Positions 57,581 through 64,000 of a DNA stretch of 64,000 nt are shown in pieces. The stretch spans positions 1 to 64,000 of the forward strand of contig NZ_AWTC01000006.1 in NCBI RefSeq assembly GCF_000497245.1, read 5' to 3'. Both the position numbers and the translations under genes were made by a program. The notes beneath the pieces were generated by a model. It was not told where the DNA came from. It did no database searches and was given only the letters and a program-made list of their open reading frames with translations. Position 1 is the stretch's first letter. Each line of letters begins with the position of its first letter. This DNA comes from Sporolactobacillus laevolacticus DSM 442. Its GTDB lineage: Bacteria; Bacillota; Bacilli; Bacillales; Sporolactobacillaceae.

Positions 57581-58795
57581 TTATGCTTTCAAAAGCAGCT
57601 TAGGTTTGTTTCCCGTTAATTGCTCATATCGTTTCTTGATGACGTCGCAGTATTTGGGATCCAGTTCACTCATATAACAAATGCGTTCCGTTTGCTCTGC
57701 AGCGATTAATGTTGTGCCGCTTCCTCCACAACCATCTAGAACAATATCATGTTTTCGTGATGAATTCTGAATGGCTTTTGCAACGAGCGGAACCGGCTTC
57801 ATCGTCGGATGCTCACCGTTCCTTAATGGTTTATCAAAGTTCCAAACCGTTGACTGTTTACGATCACCACACCATTGATGCGGAGCGCCTGGCTTCCATC
57901 CGTAAAGAATCGGCTCATGCTGCCATTGATAATCCTGCCGACCCACCACAAATCCATTTTTAACCCATACGATACATTGCTTCATTAACCAACCTGCATC
58001 AAACATTGCTTTCCTGAAGTTGTATCCTTCAGAATCTGCGTGGCAGACATAAATAGCGCCACCCCTCCGGGTTGCGCATAACAGCGTAGTATATAGGTCG
58101 AATAAAAATTGATAAAAGGCTTCGTTATCCATCTTATCGTTCATGATTTTTAACGAATCAGCGGTCTTGCCTTCATAGTCCACATTATAAGGTGGGTCAG
58201 TAAATGCCATCGCGGCAAGTTGCCCATCCATTAATCGATCGATCGTTTCTTGATCGGTACTGTCACCACAAATTAATCGATGCGGACCAAGTTTCCAAAT
58301 ATCTCCTGGTTTCGTTTCAGGTTCTTCGATGGCAGCAATTTCTTCTTCCACATAGAATTCATCGTCTTCAATCTTAACAGACATCTGATTTTCTAGCTGT
58401 TCGATTAACTCATCTAGCTCTTCCTTATCGAATCCAGTCAAGTCGATCCCTATGTCAGTTTCAGTAAGGTCCTGAAGCACTGCGGAAAGCTTTGAATTAT
58501 CCCAGTCACCACTAATTTTATTCAGTGCTAAATTAAGTGCCTTCTCTTTATCCAAATCAAGATTAACGACAGAGACCTCAATTTCCATTTGGCCACTTTC
58601 CTTAAGAATTTTAAATCGTTGATGACCACCAACTAGATTCCCTGTTCTCTCGTTCCAGATTAATGGATCTACATATCCGAATTCTTTGATTGATCGTTCC
58701 AGTTTCTGATATTCCGGATTGCTCGGCTGGAGATCAACTCGCGGATTATAAGGAGCTGGATTTATTTTTGAAACTAAGATTTTCTTAATAATCAT
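57581..58795 (-). CDS. ParB-domain DNA adenine methyltransferase
   Basis: A protein of 404 residues. The N-terminal ParB/Srx-like domain (about residues 5-100) has INPAPYNPRVDLQPSNPEYQ and LVGGHQRFKILKESG. The methylase follows: motif IV FTDPPYNVDYEG (near residue 200), VIWVKNGFVVGRQDYQWQHE and motif I DGCGGSGTTLIAAEQTE near residue 365. The order IV before I is the beta class of N6-adenine methylases. The enzyme probably shields phage DNA from host restriction. The start at 58795 was chosen over a longer one because of GAGGTGATTTA upstream. Confidence 0.9.
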   Translation of the reverse strand: MIIKKILVSKINPAPYNPRVDLQPSNPEYQKLERSIKEFGYVDPLIWNERTGNLVGGHQRFKILKESGQMEIEVSVVNLDLDKEKALNLALNKISGDWDNSKLSAVLQDLTETDIGIDLTGFDKEELDELIEQLENQMSVKIEDDEFYVEEEIAAIEEPETKPGDIWKLGPHRLICGDSTDQETIDRLMDGQLAAMAFTDPPYNVDYEGKTADSLKIMNDKMDNEAFYQFLFDLYTTLLCATRRGGAIYVCHADSEGYNFRKAMFDAGWLMKQCIVWVKNGFVVGRQDYQWQHEPILYGWKPGAPHQWCGDRKQSTVWNFDKPLRNGEHPTMKPVPLVAKAIQNSSRKHDIVLDGCGGSGTTLIAAEQTERICYMSELDPKYCDVIKKRYEQLTGNKPKLLLKA

Positions 58796-59000
58796 TAAAT
58801 CACCTCTCACGTGGAACTCCAAACATCAAATCATATCATTCTAATAATCACGACTAATCATGTCCTTTTTATCATCCGCTCACGACACATCCTGGTTGTA
58901 GTTTGTCTGCTTTTGTTTTTATTATTTTTCGGTTCTATTTCATCAACTCATACATATAATCGCACTGAGAAAGTCCTCGAATCACCGGAGCGTGGCAGCG
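58796..59000. other. Intergenic region upstream of methyltransferase
   Basis: No gene supported. A TATAAT occurs on the plus strand at about 58954, about 55 bp before the small peptide frame at 59012, without a clear -35 box. Confidence 0.3.
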
Positions 59001-59011
59001 AGGAGTTTAGT

Positions 59012-59098
59012 ATGAAACAAATTATTCAATATGAATTTGCCGTTAATCTGATTTTTGTGAAGTTTAAGTTTTCATTAAAAACGGTTTACTGTCGGTGA
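59012..59098 (+). CDS. 28-residue plus-strand peptide, candidate
   Basis: ATG preceded by GAGGAG at 7 bases encodes MKQIIQYEFAVNLIFVKFKF followed by SLKTVYCR. It is amphipathic and basic. A strong terminator follows at 59125, so an independent transcript against the minus-strand operon is likely. It may be a type I toxin-like peptide or only part of a small RNA. Confidence 0.35.
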   Translation: MKQIIQYEFAVNLIFVKFKFSLKTVYCR

Positions 59099-59124
59099 TT
59101 ACAATTAAAATATGAGTGCTCACG

Positions 59125-59156
59125 CCCCGGAGAGGATTTCCTCTTCGGGGTTTAAA
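59125..59156 (+). terminator. Strong terminator
   Basis: CCCCGGAGAGG-ATTT-CCTCTTCGGGG (11-bp near-perfect stem) followed by TTTAAATAATTAAAT on the plus strand. Confidence 0.75.
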
Positions 59157-59280
59157 TAATTAAATTAAATATTTTATTTTAACGACAAATTCTTTTTGAG
59201 TATCAAAAATACATTGATGTTAAAGCAAATGTATTAAGAAATAAAATAATTAAATATTTTAAATTACAAAGATGTATTAA
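59157..59280. other. Very AT-rich spacer
   Basis: About 120 bp with more than 85 percent A/T, including repeated ATTAAATATTTTA-like stretches. No gene or clear signal. It may be a promoter region for the minus-strand methyltransferase or a DNA-unwinding site. Confidence 0.3.
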
Positions 59281-59283
59281 TAT

Positions 59284-59403
59284 TTAACATTCATGCTCAT
59301 ACAATTTGGTAGAACTGCCTAAGTCGCCTTTACGACCGACTTTCTGTCCATTATTTTTCACACAATTCAGGAACGGGCACAGCCCTTCCCAATCAAGCCA
59401 CAT
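59284..59403 (-). CDS. Small phage protein with Cys residues
   Basis: A protein of 39 residues (MWLDWEGLCPFLNCVKNNGQ; KVGRKGDLGSSTKLYEHEC) with AAGG just upstream and GGAGG a little further. Cysteines at 9, 14 and 39 could bind metal with a histidine (H37). The intact frame and dense coding character support it although it is short. Not recognised. Confidence 0.5.
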   Translation of the reverse strand: MWLDWEGLCPFLNCVKNNGQKVGRKGDLGSSTKLYEHEC

Positions 59404-59465
59404 ATTGCCTTACAGCCTCCATCTGGATCTTTAATCACTTATATCGCGCCCTCCTTTGTGCAAAA

Positions 59466-59489
59466 TAAAAGCACCCCGAAGGAGTGCTG
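59466..59489 (-). terminator. Terminator
   Basis: AGCACTCC-TTCG-GGGTGCT followed by TTTATTTTG on the minus strand, just after the stop of the gene at 59500. Confidence 0.75.
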
Positions 59490-59499
59490 ATAATATTCT

Positions 59500-59817
59500 T
59501 TATCCATATATCTTCACATATTCAATTAATTCTTCTTTAACATAGCTTTCAGTAACTCCGTCACGGGTTGTAATGACCTTAGGCTTAATTGGTTGATCTA
59601 CTCTTCCTCCAGAACCAGTGTCCGGATCTTTGAATGCCGCATGGATTGGCTTCTTTTCCCTGAAATAAAACACAATATCGTCAGCATAAGGGGGATTGCT
59701 TCCTGAACTGCTCCAACTTGATATTTCCAGTTTTGAATCCAACTGGCTGTATAATTTTCTAACCAGATTAATAATTTCCTGCGCTTCAAAATATGTTTTT
59801 TCTTCTTCCTCAGCCAT
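59500..59817 (-). CDS. Hypothetical phage cargo protein
   Basis: A protein of 105 residues starting MAEEEEKTYFEAQEIINLVR, ending KEELIEYVKIYG. The middle, SSGSNPPYADDIVFYFREKK, and GGRVDQPIKPKVITTRDGVT, is not like any family I know. GGAG lies about 12 bases upstream; an ATG at 59832 would add five residues. It is framed by terminators on both sides and by the 29-bp repeat upstream, so it is a self-contained unit. Confidence 0.5.
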   Translation of the reverse strand: MAEEEEKTYFEAQEIINLVRKLYSQLDSKLEISSWSSSGSNPPYADDIVFYFREKKPIHAAFKDPDTGSGGRVDQPIKPKVITTRDGVTESYVKEELIEYVKIYG

Positions 59818-59849
59818 CTTTCCCATCTCCATTTTCAGAATACCTTAGC

Positions 59850-59878
59850 ATTCCACAAAATAGGACAATGTTCCTGCA
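59850..59878. repeat. 29-bp repeat shared by both prophages, copy 2
   Basis: Identical to 21599-21627. It lies just 5' of the unit at 59500. Confidence 0.6.
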
Positions 59879-59888
59879 TCTCTGCAAA

Positions 59889-59914
59889 AGAAAAAGAGCC
59901 TAAAGGACTCTTAA
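59889..59914 (-). terminator. Terminator after the 59936 gene
   Basis: AAGAGTCC-TTTA-GGCTCTT followed by TTTCTTTT on the minus strand. Confidence 0.7.
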
Positions 59915-59935
59915 ATATTTTTAATATATTTCGAT

Positions 59936-60199
59936 TTACTGCCTGTTTGCTGGCATAAGGCTTGATAGCGTTCCAACCATACCCACAACAGCCATTATTA
60001 TTGAACATTTGAAAATCATTTCATAGAAACCATTCGCAGCTAGTACTTTGTCTATTTGTGCATTTGAGGCATGGCTGAGCCACTGTCCATAAATATAGTA
60101 TCTATTATGTTCTACTAACCTGAGCATTATATAGAACCCTCCGAAACAAAACAAGAAAACGGCAGAGCCCATTTTTAACGCTTTACCCAAATCAAACAT
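59936..60199 (-). CDS. Membrane protein with two helices, unknown
   Basis: A protein of 87 residues with two transmembrane helices (MGSAVFLFCFGGFYIMLRLV; MIFKCSIIMAVVGMVGTLSS) joined by a polar loop (HNRYYIYGQWLSHASNAQID). GGAGGTG lies upstream. It is another single-gene unit with its own terminator among the prophage early genes. Its membrane location suggests exclusion or immunity; this is a guess. Confidence 0.55.
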   Translation of the reverse strand: MFDLGKALKMGSAVFLFCFGGFYIMLRLVEHNRYYIYGQWLSHASNAQIDKVLAANGFYEMIFKCSIIMAVVGMVGTLSSLMPANRQ

Positions 60200-60278
60200 T
60201 CTAACACCTCCAAAATGCTAACACGCTTTTATCAAATAAAATTCGCGCTATGGAGACATTTTCCTGCAAAATTTGAAA

Positions 60279-60306
60279 ATAAATAGCACCCTCTCGGATG
60301 CTCTTT
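60279..60306 (-). terminator. Terminator
   Basis: AGCATCC-GAGA-GGGTGCT followed by ATTTATTTTC on the minus strand. Confidence 0.6.
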
Positions 60307-60319
60307 GCTCTTATTCAAT

Positions 60320-60396
60320 TCAGCACCGCAAGGTGCGTCATATGTTGTGCTTCAATCGAAGTGCTGTTCTCAACTCTCCGACCTGCCTTCCATGGT
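60320..60396 (-). ncRNA. Conserved structured RNA candidate C, copy 2
   Basis: On the minus strand GGCAGGTCGGAGAGTTGAGA leads into a stem GCACTTCG-ATT-GAAGC-like hairpin and ends with GCACC-TTGC-GGTGC (60323-60336), which is identical to copy 1. The first part GGCAGGT is shared too, while the middle stems differ in sequence. Confidence 0.45.
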
Positions 60397-60596
60397 AACA
60401 GCATATCACAAAAAATCAATTCGAAAGTGTACTCTTGGTGTACTCTTAATACACACCTAATAGATCATGAGGCATCTTTCAGCTACCACTTGTATTCATA
60501 TACAAATCGCTGCTGCTTTTCAGATAAATTTACCATCGTTACATCCCATCTGCCCAATTGCGCAAAATAAAAAATAACTACAATGAGAGCTGAAAT

Positions 60597-61280
60597 TCAA
60601 TGATTATTATTAGCCAATTTATAAAATCGTCCATTAATAAATTCAAGCTGTCCTTCATTAATTAGTTTATTTAGTTCATTTTTCAACCCTGCTCTTGATA
60701 TTTGATAACCTATTACCAAAACTCTTGACCATAATTCTTTAAATTCGTATAACTTATCCTTACTCAAACTATTTACTAAACGCTTTGTAATAATATAATC
60801 ACTATGATCACTAGGTTTATGTTTGATATATCTACTCTCAATTACTACTTTTTTAAGATTGTTCAGATCTTTGTTAAATGTTTCGTTATCAGAATACTTA
60901 TGCTCCAGTTCATTTACTTTTGTTTCGATTGATACACTGTTTTTTTGTATCCCATTCATAATACTGATTAGGGAATCTCTTAATTGATTGACTTCATCAA
61001 TACTGCTTCTTACATCTTGAAGATTTTCTTTTAGTTCTTTTGCTGCTTCTTTAAGGTCACTCACTGTATTTTTCTGACCAGCCACATCATCCAAAGTAAT
61101 AACAATTGCAACCACCGCAAGAACTATAGATACTGCGGTAGCTGCATTATTTAAACCATCGCTAGCAAACTTATTACTCCATGCAACAATTGATAAAATA
61201 CAAATGATGACAACACTAAAAATTATGGATATGTAGATCAGATCTTTCGCTTGAACATATTTGTGATCTTTATCTTTCAT
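60597..61280 (-). CDS. Membrane-anchored coiled-coil protein, unknown
   Basis: A protein of 227 residues. Two N-terminal transmembrane helices (LIYISIIFSVVIICILSIVA; AATAVSIVLAVVAIVITLDD) are followed by a long coiled coil (VSDLKEAAKELKENLQDVRS; VSIETKVNELEHKYSDN) and a C-terminal domain resembling a small winged helix (LVIGYQISRAGLKNELNKLI; EGQLEFINGRFYKL). The sensor-like layout, membrane plus coiled coil plus cytoplasmic domain, is common for phage exclusion or abortive-infection proteins. The function is not known. Confidence 0.6.
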   Translation of the reverse strand: MKDKDHKYVQAKDLIYISIIFSVVIICILSIVAWSNKFASDGLNNAATAVSIVLAVVAIVITLDDVAGQKNTVSDLKEAAKELKENLQDVRSSIDEVNQLRDSLISIMNGIQKNSVSIETKVNELEHKYSDNETFNKDLNNLKKVVIESRYIKHKPSDHSDYIITKRLVNSLSKDKLYEFKELWSRVLVIGYQISRAGLKNELNKLINEGQLEFINGRFYKLANNNH

Positions 61281-61358
61281 TCTTTATTCCCCCTTTTATC
61301 CAATTATCGGATAGAAGGAAAAATAATCAAGAATAATTAAAAACAAAAACGCACCCTA

Positions 61359-61404
61359 TGAACTGCCCCCCTGTAGTTAGACGATCAGAATCCAATTCAG
61401 GGGG
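61359..61404. mobile_element. Possible IS3-family end remnant
   Basis: TGAACTGCCCCCCTGTAGTT resembles the terminal repeat of IS3/IS150-group elements (TGxACTGxCCCC...TTAGAC). It also forms a hairpin with CAGGGGG at 61398, followed by TTTTATC. No transposase is near. It may only be a terminator. Confidence 0.3.
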
Positions 61405-61484
61405 TTTTATCTTTTATTAAGTTATACCGAAGGTACGCCTGCTATGCACTTATTTACGATATAAGGATAACTCTTGGTGTACAA

Positions 61485-61898
61485 TTACCGACCAGCCCGC
61501 GACGCTCTTTTGTATAGCCGATTGCTGAACCTTGCACTAATCCGCTTGATCCAATCATAGCTGTACCCGAGCTCATGTGATATTTCAAGTAACGATTTAC
61601 CTTGCATCTGCAAAACAGCCACCTTGTAATCCACACCATCAAGTTCGCTGATTTTCGTCTCAAGCCGTTTCTTACAATATTCCTTATCGTCCAGAACATT
61701 AAATAGCGGGCGCAGCACATCATCAATCTTATAGATTTCCTCAAGCGCACGATCAAACTTCATTATTGCGCGTACACCCATTTTCCAGTAATACTTTCGC
61801 TCTATTTCCAGCTGGTGGATCCGCAGATAAAGACAGTCGATCTCGCCACATAGGTCGTGATACATTTTGAGTGGAAGCAGCTCCGTTGCTTTACTCAT
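61485..61898 (-). CDS. Sigma-70 region 4-like phage late regulator
   Basis: A protein of 137 residues starting MSKATELLPLKMYHDLCGEI. The N-terminal part is a coiled coil (YLRIHQLEIERKYYWKMGVR). The C-terminal part is a sigma region 4-like HTH: GVDYKVAVLQMQGKSLLEIS, HELGYSYDWIKRISARF. Such DUF1492/Xpf-like proteins act as late-gene activators in PBSX-like prophages. The older prophage carries a frameshifted version (22132-22610). It starts 2 bp after the basic-protein stop. Confidence 0.8.
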   Translation of the reverse strand: MSKATELLPLKMYHDLCGEIDCLYLRIHQLEIERKYYWKMGVRAIMKFDRALEEIYKIDDVLRPLFNVLDDKEYCKKRLETKISELDGVDYKVAVLQMQGKSLLEISHELGYSYDWIKRISARFSNRLYKRASRAGR

Positions 61899-61899
61899 C

Positions 61900-62040
61900 T
61901 TACCGCCCCTTCCTACGCAGCGCACCATGACGACGCTCGAGTACTTGATCGAACTCACCCATCATTTTGCGCAGCTCATGCTTTGATAGATCTGGTTTCC
62001 GTTTTACTCTTTTACTTGGTTGTTTCTTTTTCTCGTTCAT
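61900..62040 (-). CDS. Small basic phage protein
   Basis: A protein of 46 residues (MNEKKKQPSKRVKRKPDLSK; HELRKMMGEFDQVLERRHGA; LRRKGR). AAGGAGG lies 7 bases before the ATG. It shares the C-terminal RRHxAxRRKGR-like ending with the protein at 22613. It is placed between RNA element A and the sigma-like regulator gene. Perhaps an RNA or polymerase partner of the regulator. Confidence 0.6.
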   Translation of the reverse strand: MNEKKKQPSKRVKRKPDLSKHELRKMMGEFDQVLERRHGALRRKGR

Positions 62041-62060
62041 GGTACGCCTCCTTTGGCATA

Positions 62061-62129
62061 AAAAAAGAGGACGCAGAAACAACGGCGTTTAACCGTCATT
62101 TCAACGTCCTCCAGCTGACTGGTAGAACT
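62061..62129 (-). ncRNA. 69-bp conserved RNA element A, copy 2
   Basis: One base differs from 22808-22876. Same folding: CCAG/CTGG hairpin, then GGAGGACG/CGTCCTC with an inner ACGG/CCGT stem, then T6 on the minus strand. It lies between an unrelated membrane gene and the basic-protein gene. Confidence 0.7.
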
Positions 62130-62132
62130 TAA

Positions 62133-62606
62133 TTATCTTTTAAAATACTTTGTTGGATCAAATATATCTTGAATACCTATCCCAATTGTCGGTCTTGGCA
62201 AATCCTCTAGTCTAAAATTTTTAATTCCTAAATAAAGTTGTTCATATGTTTTCTTTTTTTCTTCAGGCACTGCATCAAGTGCTTTTTTCTCTAACCTAGA
62301 TATTGTTCCTTTATCTTGTTTTCCCCTGATGTGTATATAGAGAGACTCATTTATATTCACATCCCGCAAATTTTGTCTGTATCGTCGCCATTCAACGAAT
62401 CGAATTACAGCGTGGGGAATATAGATCTTAAAACACCTTTTAATAAATTTCCATAATGCCTTTATTGTGCTCAATAAAAATAGAATTACTGCTTTCAACA
62501 TACTTGTCAAAAAGACCCCGATAACAGCTGATAAAATGCTTACCAGCAAAGTATCAAATAAAGTTATTCCTGAATCTTTAAATAAGTAGTGATCAAAAAG
62601 ATTCAA
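62133..62606 (-). CDS. Membrane-anchored phage cargo protein, unknown
   Basis: A protein of 157 residues from a TTG (62606) whose ribosome site GGGAGG lies in the end of xtrA; the start codon overlaps the xtrA stop (TTGA). One hydrophobic region covers about residues 17-55 (LFDTLLVSILSAVIGVFLTS; AVILFLLSTIKALWKFIKRC), and the rest is basic and helical (RYRQNLRDVNINESLYIHIR; RLEKKALDAVPEEKKKTYEQ). It replaces the unrelated protein found at 22875-23369. Coupling to xtrA suggests joint expression. Confidence 0.6.
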   Translation of the reverse strand: MNLFDHYLFKDSGITLFDTLLVSILSAVIGVFLTSMLKAVILFLLSTIKALWKFIKRCFKIYIPHAVIRFVEWRRYRQNLRDVNINESLYIHIRGKQDKGTISRLEKKALDAVPEEKKKTYEQLYLGIKNFRLEDLPRPTIGIGIQDIFDPTKYFKR

Positions 62607-62800
62607 AATTCCTCCCCCTCGTCCCACTTCACACGTTTCACCTTTCCCTGGTGCGTTACGATCGTTGTCTCTCCGTGCTCAGGTAAATCTGTGAATTTAA
62701 CTTTTCCGTTCCCAATCACAATCACTTTGTTATTTATTCCCATTATATCAACATTCAGCTGCATTGTGGCCGGATCTATCTTCATTTCTTTTAATCTCAC
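62603..62800 (-). CDS. xtrA: XtrA/YqaO-family phage protein
   Basis: A protein of 65 residues from GTG with GGAGGG 6 bases upstream (MRLKEMKIDPATMQLN; LPEHGETTIVTHQGKVKRVK; end WDEGEEF). It matches the PBSX XtrA family and differs from the copy at 23377 only at one or two residues. Near-identity at the protein level between two prophages of different age suggests recent exchange or strong selection. The following gene's start codon overlaps its stop. Confidence 0.85.
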   Translation of the reverse strand: MRLKEMKIDPATMQLNVDIMGINNKVIVIGNGKVKFTDLPEHGETTIVTHQGKVKRVKWDEGEEF

Positions 62801-62884
62801 GGTAATCCCTCCTGATATGGTAAAATGAGGTATCGGATGATCGGGAGGGATCCCGATTTTTTTGTTGCATTCTTGGTCTGTTTA

Positions 62885-63292
62885 TTAACCATGGTGGCAA
62901 CTATGAGTAAAATTTAGCTCTTCGATAATTTCTACATCGTCATTATCAAAATGGAGCGCTGCAGGAGGTTCATACTCTCCTGAATTCCAGTCTTTATCGA
63001 ATTGTTCGCGGTCATCGACATACGTTCCCACAAACGGATCCTGTTCAAGAAGATAAATAAATTCTTTAAATTTCTCGTTATCCTTCTTGTAGTACTCGAC
63101 AAGTGAGTAGCCATTATCGACAAAGGTATCTGTAACAGCAACTTCTAGTCCATCAATGATGTCATAAGCCTTTATTATGTTCTGTACTACTTCATTACTA
63201 GGCTTTGGCCCATCAAAGTCTTTCAAGATCTGTTTCGATGTTTTACCAGTGGTATGAAGTATTGCCCGATAAACTTTTAACTTAAATTTCAT
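62885..63292 (-). CDS. Hypothetical phage early protein
   Basis: A protein of 135 residues (MKFKLKVYRAILHTTGKTSK; YDIIDGLEVAVTDTFVDNGY; FIYLLEQDPFVGTYVDDREQ). It is acidic towards the end (FDNDDVEIIEEL) and finishes with a His/Cys tail THSCHHG, which may bind a metal. No family is recognised. It lies between the DUF3102-like gene and xtrA in the early region. Confidence 0.5.
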   Translation of the reverse strand: MKFKLKVYRAILHTTGKTSKQILKDFDGPKPSNEVVQNIIKAYDIIDGLEVAVTDTFVDNGYSLVEYYKKDNEKFKEFIYLLEQDPFVGTYVDDREQFDKDWNSGEYEPPAALHFDNDDVEIIEELNFTHSCHHG

Positions 63293-63364
63293 TTTTTATA
63301 ACCTCCATGATTTACTCATGCACTGAATAGTGAATGTTAAACGCTTTACCACCTACATAGGGCA

Positions 63365-64000
63365 TTAATTGTTTACCTTCTCATCCATTTTCATGATCAG
63401 GCCGTGTACTGCGCCTTTGTATTTTTGCATCGTTTCTGGATCCGGAATATCAGCTAAGGAGAGCAGCAGATCTCTGAATCCAGAAACCAGATGATCAAAG
63501 CATACTTGGAACTTCATAGCCTCTTTCCCACCAGGAACAGATGCCTTTCGAAGCTCTGCTATTTCTGCAACAATCTCATCTGGAATTTTCTCAACGACCT
63601 TTGTTACCGGCACGTCGATCGGTTTCTCTTTCAGCTGCTTCTGCAGGTTTTTGTTCTGTTCATCAAGTTCTTTTTGACGTTGTTCGCTAGCATCCAGTTT
63701 ATCCTGAAGACGCTTGATTGCTTCATCATCACCAGTTGCCTGCACTGTTTTGAGCTGTTCTTTTAACTTGTAGGAAATCTCCAGCTGCTTGCTGAGTAAA
63801 CCACTTGTTGTCTTCAGTTCTTTCTGATCAAGTTCTGCTTTTGCCGAAATATTATCAAGCCGTGCCTGCAGTTCCTCCTTTTCTTTGATTGCTTTCTTCA
63901 GTTCCCGCGTGGACATTTCCTCAACATTGTGCTCCTGGACGAACGTTTCTCGTTCATCCTCTGGAACACTTAGCAATGCAACGGCTTGGGTATAGCTCAA
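63365..64000 (-). CDS. DUF3102-like phage protein, partial at window edge
   Basis: The visible 211 residues form the C-terminal part of a gene that begins beyond 64000. LSYTQAVALLSVPEDERETF and VQEHNVEEMSTRELKKAIKE are followed by a long coiled coil (ISAKAELDQKELKTTSGLLS; LQDKLDASEQRQKELDEQNK) and KFQVCFDHLVSGFRDLLLSL near the end. This matches the layout of DUF3102 phage proteins, in which SYTQAxxLLxVPExERExF is typical. The role is not known; DNA-binding or replication partner is possible. Confidence 0.7.
   Translation of the reverse strand: MSYTQAVALLSVPEDERETFVQEHNVEEMSTRELKKAIKEKEELQARLDNISAKAELDQKELKTTSGLLSKQLEISYKLKEQLKTVQATGDDEAIKRLQDKLDASEQRQKELDEQNKNLQKQLKEKPIDVPVTKVVEKIPDEIVAEIAELRKASVPGGKEAMKFQVCFDHLVSGFRDLLLSLADIPDPETMQKYKGAVHGLIMKMDEKVNN

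Noticed and set aside
58811-59098. Long plus-strand frame of 95 codons with a hydrophobic stretch
   Set aside because: No ribosome site at its beginning and low-complexity content. Only the last 28 codons have a good start and are reported separately.

Overview
The window comes from a low-GC, spore-forming Firmicute. The evidence is AGGAGG-type ribosome sites, two YjcZ-family sporulation peptides, a YmaF-type His-rich protein, an FbpB-type small basic protein and PBSX-like phage genes (xtrA, xkd-type tail genes). The XerS-like recombinase and the general style of the phage genes suggest a Sporolactobacillus-like or related Bacillales genome; this genus is an inference. No tRNA, rRNA or CRISPR array was seen.

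Layout. (1) 0.1-2.1 kb: an arsenic operon on the minus strand, arsR, a remnant of the acr3 efflux gene, arsC and arsM. (2) 2.1-13.7 kb: host genes, including an SRPBCC protein, a XerS-like recombinase, a YjjG-like nucleotidase, xpt, a predicted HhH/PD-(D/E)XK nuclease, corA, an EXLDI protein, a Cof-type phosphatase, a polysaccharide deacetylase and small spore-type genes. (3) 13.75-28.2 kb: a decayed prophage. It holds a truncated holin, a broken minor head gene that contains a 194-bp inversion, a frameshifted portal gene, a terminase large subunit with a deletion, an amber-interrupted terminase small subunit, many small early genes (several frameshifted) and an internally deleted integrase. 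(4) 28.4-31.1 kb: host or island genes, including a mini-LexA regulator with two SOS boxes and a divergent unknown gene, an FbpB-like gene and a stand-alone ATP-dependent DNA ligase. (5) 31.4-34.6 kb: a polymorphic-toxin locus, an LXG toxin with a CdiA-type tip, its CdiI-type immunity protein, then an orphan toxin tip overlapping a SUKH/YrhA-type immunity gene. (6) 34.6-64 kb: a largely intact contractile-tailed prophage on the minus strand, read right to left: early genes, a sigma-like late regulator, a ParB-methyltransferase, terminase, portal, scaffold, capsid, neck, sheath and tube, tail chaperone, tape measure, baseplate, fibre, holins and endolysin. It runs off the right edge.

The two prophages are relatives. 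Their terminase, portal, holin, xtrA and sigma-like regulator genes match, and so do several non-coding elements. A near-identical 69-bp RNA-like element and a second conserved non-coding block each lie next to an unrelated small membrane protein in each prophage. This looks like swappable cassettes at fixed positions, possibly for superinfection exclusion or defence. Other signals are a candidate +1 programmed frameshift in the tail chaperone, the seamless micro-inversion in the older prophage, a three-hairpin RNA beside the methyltransferase gene, and two small plus-strand peptide units inside the minus-strand phage operons.
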